64,000 nt of DNA from positions 1 to 64,000 of the forward strand of contig JAWVYS010000004.1 in the NCBI GenBank assembly GCA_033722555.1, read 5' to 3'. The notes beneath the pieces were generated by a model. That model worked only from the letters and a program-made list of their open reading frames with translations, made no database searches and had not been told where the DNA came from. A program made the translations under genes and the position numbers. Each line of letters begins with the position of its first letter. Positions within the stretch are counted from its first letter, which is position 1. Below are positions 60,078-64,000 of this stretch, piece by piece. This DNA is from Brumimicrobium sp033722555 (lineage in GTDB: Bacteria > Bacteroidota > Bacteroidia > Flavobacteriales_D > Crocinitomicaceae).

Positions 60078-61418
60078 ATGAAGAGACGCCATTTTATAAA
60101 GCAATCAACCTTACTCTCCGTTGGCGGGCTGCTTATCCCTTCAACTTTTCTTTCTGCCTGCAGAAAAGATACCTTGTTTGAGGATTTTAATTATGATGGT
60201 AAAGTTTTAATAATCGGCGCAGGTGCTGCAGGACTCTATGCCGGTTACGTATTAAAATCAAAAGGGATTCATTTTCAAATATTAGAAGCATCACCTAACT
60301 ATGGAGGTCGACTCGGCAAGCTAACAAATTTTGCAAATTTCCCAATTGACCTTGGGGCACAATGGCTTCATGGCAAGAATAATATTCTTGGTGACCTGAT
60401 ACAACGATCAAATACTAAAATCAGCCTGGACGAGAGCGAAGCAGTTTTTTGGTTCAACAACCAGTTAACAAATTCACTACCACAAAACGTTGATATTTTC
60501 GAAGGAGATGGATTGCCGGACATATCATTCAAGGATTATGCAATCCAAAAAGGTCTCGGAAACGAATACAAATTCATCGTTGAAAATATTGCCGGAGACC
60601 AAGGTGCATCTGCATCGAGACTTTCCGTTTTATACAACAATCTTGAAGAAGCAAATTGGAGCTCGGGCGATGACGATTTCAAATTCCGAGAGACCTATTA
60701 TGATCTAATTGATCAACAAATTGCCCATCATGTAAAAGATCATATCAAGCTCAATACAATAATTTCCACAATTGATTACTCCGGGTCAACAATTGTAGTA
60801 ACAGACAGTAATTCCAATTCCTATGAAGCGGATAAAATAATAATTACGGTTCCCATCACCGTTTTGAAAACAAATGATATTGGGTTTATTCCTGCCTTGC
60901 CATCAGAAAAAACTGAAGCTTTCTCCAAGATCGGAATGGACGCAGGAATGAAAGTGTTTATGAAGTTTAGCGTTAAATTCTTTGATCAAAATATTATCGG
61001 AGGAAACATTTGTGCCGCCTACGCCGATGAGAGTGTCGGAAAAACCGTGGATGACAATGTGATTCTTGCTTTTGTAATGGGCGAACAGGCAGAATATTTA
61101 ACCGGCTTGGGTAGCGATACCGCAATTACAGCCGCCTTACTTCAAGAACTTGATACAATGTATAACGGTCAGGCTACAGCTTCTTTTATTGCTTCACATG
61201 TCGAAAACTGGACGATAAATCCTTTTATTAAGGGTGCATATTCGTACAGTACTGTGGGAATAGGAAATGCAAGAGAAATTGCTGCACAATCAGTAAATAA
61301 TAAACTCTTTTTTGCCGGTGAAGCAATGAATACAAACGGTCATCATCAAACAGTTCAGGGAGCGGTTGAGACAGGATACAGAGAGGTTATGAATATTTTA
61401 AATAGTATTAAAAAATGA
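60078..61418 (+). CDS. FAD-dependent amine oxidase, exported
   Basis: The 446-aa flavoenzyme begins with a twin-arginine-like signal (MKRRHFIKQSTLLSVGG) and a possible lipobox (FLSAC), so it may reach the periplasm folded. The FAD-binding Rossmann motif is VLIIGAGAAGLYAGYVLKSK, then LEASPNYGGRLGKL; the C-terminal FAD segment is KLFFAGEAMNTNGHHQTVQG. It is related to flavin monoamine oxidases and oxidises an amine using oxygen; substrate unknown. It overlaps the next gene by four bases. Confidence 0.84.
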   Translation: MKRRHFIKQSTLLSVGGLLIPSTFLSACRKDTLFEDFNYDGKVLIIGAGAAGLYAGYVLKSKGIHFQILEASPNYGGRLGKLTNFANFPIDLGAQWLHGKNNILGDLIQRSNTKISLDESEAVFWFNNQLTNSLPQNVDIFEGDGLPDISFKDYAIQKGLGNEYKFIVENIAGDQGASASRLSVLYNNLEEANWSSGDDDFKFRETYYDLIDQQIAHHVKDHIKLNTIISTIDYSGSTIVVTDSNSNSYEADKIIITVPITVLKTNDIGFIPALPSEKTEAFSKIGMDAGMKVFMKFSVKFFDQNIIGGNICAAYADESVGKTVDDNVILAFVMGEQAEYLTGLGSDTAITAALLQELDTMYNGQATASFIASHVENWTINPFIKGAYSYSTVGIGNAREIAAQSVNNKLFFAGEAMNTNGHHQTVQGAVETGYREVMNILNSIKK

Positions 61419-62089
61419 AAAGTTTCATTGCAATTTTAGGACTATTTTTTGTGTGCAATAATTCTAACGCTCAAGAGTTCAAAGCCGAAATCTCTTACAA
61501 ATATATTTATTCCAGTGAATGGGATAAAGCTATCCGGGCCTATAACTTTAGCCGACCATTTATTTCAGAGAAACAACCTTTATTGATGCATGGATTAAAC
61601 AGTTCTGTTTCTTACATTTTCGAATCACAAAAAAAATTTCAACAAGGAATTCATTTTTCTTATTCCTATTTCAGAAGTTCAGCAAACAACGAAAACCTAG
61701 ACAATGTTTTGAACTTACATTTTCTCAATTTGGGCTACCTCATACATTACGAAAATAAGGAGAAGCTGAAAGGATTTTACACAGATCTCATTATTTCCGT
61801 AAGCACAAGTGGACTTTTTAGAAAGGTGAATGGTGAATCATTTGAATATGACGACTCAAAATCAAAAGCATTGGGAATAGGCGGAAACTTAGATTTAAAA
61901 GCGGGTTATCTTCTTAGGAGTAAAGGAAACTTTCACCTTTCTCCTTTCATTTCCATTGGTTATTCTCCCTATTTTTATTCCCCGAACACAGAAGTAGTTA
62001 TTAACCAAACTAAAGGGCTGATAAATAATAATTGGACTCCTATATTATCAGCTCAAGTTGGTTTAACCTTTCATACAGAAAAACGATGA
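61415..62089 (+). CDS. Secreted, probably outer-membrane beta-barrel protein
   Basis: The 224-aa product has a signal peptide (AILGLFFVCNNSNAQ) and many aromatic/hydrophobic alternating strands (KFQQGIHFSYSYFRSS, LGIGGNLDLKAGYLLRS, LSPFISIGYSPYFYS), ending with LSAQVGLTFH, a typical barrel end. Its ATGA overlap with the amine oxidase gene suggests coupled expression. Function unknown. Confidence 0.68.
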   Translation: MKSFIAILGLFFVCNNSNAQEFKAEISYKYIYSSEWDKAIRAYNFSRPFISEKQPLLMHGLNSSVSYIFESQKKFQQGIHFSYSYFRSSANNENLDNVLNLHFLNLGYLIHYENKEKLKGFYTDLIISVSTSGLFRKVNGESFEYDDSKSKALGIGGNLDLKAGYLLRSKGNFHLSPFISIGYSPYFYSPNTEVVINQTKGLINNNWTPILSAQVGLTFHTEKR

Positions 62090-62214
62090 TTGACTGAACC
62101 ACAAAAGAGATAAATCATATAACCTTTCTTTGGATGAGAGAACCTAATGTAATAGTTTGAAAATATACGTTTATATAACTAACTTAGGTAATCCGAAATA
62201 TCAAAATACATCTC

Positions 62215-62637
62215 ATGGCTGCAATACTCAACACCAGTTTGAAATTATTAAGCGTAAGCATTCTCTTACTGCTATTGTTTACATCGGTTAAAATTGAGAA
62301 AACAATAATAGAACAGTTAAACGACAATGAATCCTTTGAAATAATTATGGAGTCCAACGGCTGCTTTCATTCAACTACAGATAAATTGTCAATCAAAAAA
62401 AAGAAAGGTGTTTACACTGCGATAAAGGGTAAAAGAAAAAAAACATTGGGTGAAAAAGATCTTGCAGAAATACGTGATTTTGAAATTAAGTTGCGAACTT
62501 TTGATGAAAAAATGAATGTATGCACTACGACTGACACCTATTTGCTCAAGTATCGGTCCTACGAGTTCAAATACGTGGATGGTACCTGCGCATGGAACGG
62601 GATGAGTCATTTAATTGAAAAGCTGTTTTCAAACTAA
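62215..62637 (+). CDS. Small membrane-anchored or secreted protein
   Basis: The 140-aa protein has an N-terminal hydrophobic stretch (LKLLSVSILLLLLFTSVKI) that is a signal peptide or anchor. The rest includes IIMESNGCFHSTTDKLSIKKK, a DEKMNVCTTTDTYLLKYRS segment and a terminal GTCAWNGM. Three cysteines suggest disulfides. No family recognised. About 125 gene-free bases precede it. Confidence 0.6.
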   Translation: MAAILNTSLKLLSVSILLLLLFTSVKIEKTIIEQLNDNESFEIIMESNGCFHSTTDKLSIKKKKGVYTAIKGKRKKTLGEKDLAEIRDFEIKLRTFDEKMNVCTTTDTYLLKYRSYEFKYVDGTCAWNGMSHLIEKLFSN

Positions 62638-62779
62638 TTGCAGCAGAAAACAGGTGCCGTGAAATAATGAACGGAAACAGTTTACTGTATCCATCTGTGA
62701 ATGGAAGTCCAACATGAATTTCTTTTCCACCAAATCACAATTGTTACTAACATTGAATTTTCCCCATGAGATAAAATCC

Positions 62780-62787
62780 TATTTTTG
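62780..62787 (+). promoter_or_regulatory. Promoter -7 box of folD
   Basis: TATTTTTG matches TAnnTTTG, 16 bases before the ATG at 62804. A TTG at 62753-62755 is 24 bases away, longer than usual. Confidence 0.55.
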
Positions 62788-62803
62788 CAAAAAGCAAATC
62801 AAA

Positions 62804-63682
62804 ATGCAACTTTTAGACGGTAGAGCCACATCACTTGCAATCCGGGAAGAACTCATGCTCGCGGTTCAGAAACGCAAAGAAAGAGGAGAAAAAATACCCC
62901 ACCTGGCTGCTGTTTTGGTCGGTAACGATGGTGGATCTTTAACCTATGTCGGAGCAAAAGTAAGAGCCTGTAAAGAAATAGGATTTGAAAGCACCCTGAT
63001 ACATCTCGATGAAACGATTACCGAAGAAGATTTACTGGCTAAAATAGATGAGCTCAACAAGGATCCGGAGATCGATGGATTTATTGTACAGCTACCTTTA
63101 CCGAATCACATCGATGAAAAAATGATCACCCTTGCGATAGATCCTAAAAAAGATGTCGATGGTTTTCATCCGGTGAATTTAGGAAATATGGTGCTTAATT
63201 TACCTTGTTTTCTACCCGCAACACCGGCCGGGATGCTGGAACTTTTTAGTCGTTACGACATTGAAACATCGGGTAAGCACTGTGTAGTTGTGGGACGATC
63301 CAACATTGTGGGTTCACCGATGAGCATCATGATGGGAAGAAATACTTTCCCTGGGAATTCTACCGTAACATTGACTCATTCCCGCACCAAAGACCTTAAA
63401 TACCATACCTTACAGGCAGATATTATTATTACAGCTGTTGGCCGACCGGGAATAATTACTGCGGATATGGTAAAAGAAGGTGCGGTTGTCATGGATGTCG
63501 GTATCACGCGTGTTCCGGATGCTTCGAAGAAATCGGGTTATCGCTTAAGAGGAGACGTTGATTTTGATAATGTTGCACCAAAAACTTCATATATCACTCC
63601 GGTTCCGGGCGGTGTTGGTCCAATGACCATTGTTTCCCTGATGATGAATACCTTGAAAGCGATGGATTTGAAGGAAATGTAA
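62804..63682 (+). CDS. folD: Bifunctional methylenetetrahydrofolate dehydrogenase / cyclohydrolase
   Basis: FolD interconverts one-carbon units on tetrahydrofolate in the cytosol. The 292-aa protein starts MQLLDGRATSLAI; a start 30 codons upstream crosses the promoter and is rejected. Signature blocks are SLTYVGAKVRACKEIGFES with the catalytic Lys, DGFIVQLPLPNHID, and the C-terminal VPGGVGPMTIVSLMMNT. The NADP-binding segment GKHCVVVGRSNIVGSPM is intact. Confidence 0.95.
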   Translation: MQLLDGRATSLAIREELMLAVQKRKERGEKIPHLAAVLVGNDGGSLTYVGAKVRACKEIGFESTLIHLDETITEEDLLAKIDELNKDPEIDGFIVQLPLPNHIDEKMITLAIDPKKDVDGFHPVNLGNMVLNLPCFLPATPAGMLELFSRYDIETSGKHCVVVGRSNIVGSPMSIMMGRNTFPGNSTVTLTHSRTKDLKYHTLQADIIITAVGRPGIITADMVKEGAVVMDVGITRVPDASKKSGYRLRGDVDFDNVAPKTSYITPVPGGVGPMTIVSLMMNTLKAMDLKEM

Positions 63683-63698
63683 GTATTCCCTTTCTTAA

Positions 63699-64000
63699 TT
63701 ACCCTTCTATTGCTTCCATTTCCTGTTTTACGAAACGTACCAGGCTCTGAATGTTACCGAGCGAAAAATCAAAAGTAATACCCGCTGTGCGGTAAACCTC
63801 AGGAATAGATTTGGTGTACCCTAAAGAAAGAGCCTTTTTGTAATCTGTTATAGCCTTCTTGAAATCAGACTTGCTGTTTTTCCATACAGCAAGTGCACCC
63901 AACTGCGCCATTCCGTATTCAATGTAATAGAATGGTACCTCAAAGAGGTGCAGCTGTTTTTGCCATATAATCTCTCTGGCTGATTCGTAACCCGTCCAGT
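63699..64000 (-). CDS. M3-family oligoendopeptidase, C-terminal part (gene continues beyond the window)
   Basis: The minus-strand frame is open through the right edge, so only the C-terminal end of the protein is here (gene runs right to left). The segment IIWQKQLHLFEVPFYYIEYGMAQLGALAVW and the following helical tail match oligoendopeptidase F-like M3 metallopeptidases, whose HExxH motif would lie in the part outside the window. These enzymes cut short peptides in the cytosol. Identification rests on about 100 residues. Confidence 0.78.
   Translation of the reverse strand, partial: WTGYESAREIIWQKQLHLFEVPFYYIEYGMAQLGALAVWKNSKSDFKKAITDYKKALSLGYTKSIPEVYRTAGITFDFSLGNIQSLVRFVKQEMEAIEG

Overview
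The window looks like a chromosome segment of a Bacteroidota bacterium, most likely Flavobacteriales. The evidence is two-fold. Several proteins end in type IX secretion (T9SS) sorting domains. Many upstream regions carry the Bacteroidota -7 promoter box TAnnTTTG. A complete suf operon, a FadN-type beta-oxidation protein and a DnaG primase lacking most of its zinc ligands fit the same lineage. No rRNA, tRNA or CRISPR array was recognised.

Bases 1-41,200 are mostly housekeeping. They hold the end of infB, a lipoprotein/TPR pair, a marR-fadN-fadA operon, tyrS, an acyltransferase, polyphosphate genes (ppx/gppA, ppk1), a LuxE-like protein, a candidate small RNA and an orphan response regulator. 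The suf Fe-S operon follows (sufA-B-C-D-x-S-E plus a lipoprotein, with a divergent MIP18-family gene), then ddl, a PASTA protein, a T9SS cargo protein, rluD, mscS, dnaG, lipid and redox enzymes, a DEAD-box helicase and typA. Between typA and the next region lie a 29-bp tandem repeat, a degenerate 21-bp minisatellite and a 21-bp inverted repeat.

Bases 42,106-58,148 are the striking part: an integron-like gene-cassette array. A tyrosine recombinase gene, broken by a 287-bp inverted-repeat-bounded GIY-YIG element, is followed by a candidate outward promoter and a candidate attI. Fifteen cassettes carrying 18 ORFs come next, all on the + strand, each ending in an attC-like site. For essentially every cassette, the first ~10 bases are the reverse complement of its last ~10 bases, as expected for integron cassettes. 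The recombinase lacks the extra segment typical of IntI and points the same way as the cassettes. Fourteen of the 18 cassette ORFs look exported or membrane-bound. One 3.8-kb cassette carries two T9SS-type secreted proteins, including a subtilisin-like protease, and another carries a DUF433/DUF5615-type toxin-antitoxin pair with its own promoter. Cassette genes are visibly more A+T-rich than the flanking chromosome.

Bases 58,143-64,000 return to ordinary chromosome: a lipoprotein whose stop codon lies inside the last attC, a DUF695/RraB-like protein, a flavin amine oxidase with a putative outer-membrane partner, a small secreted protein, folD, and the 3' end of an M3-family peptidase gene. 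All functional calls come from motifs read by eye; no database search was run.
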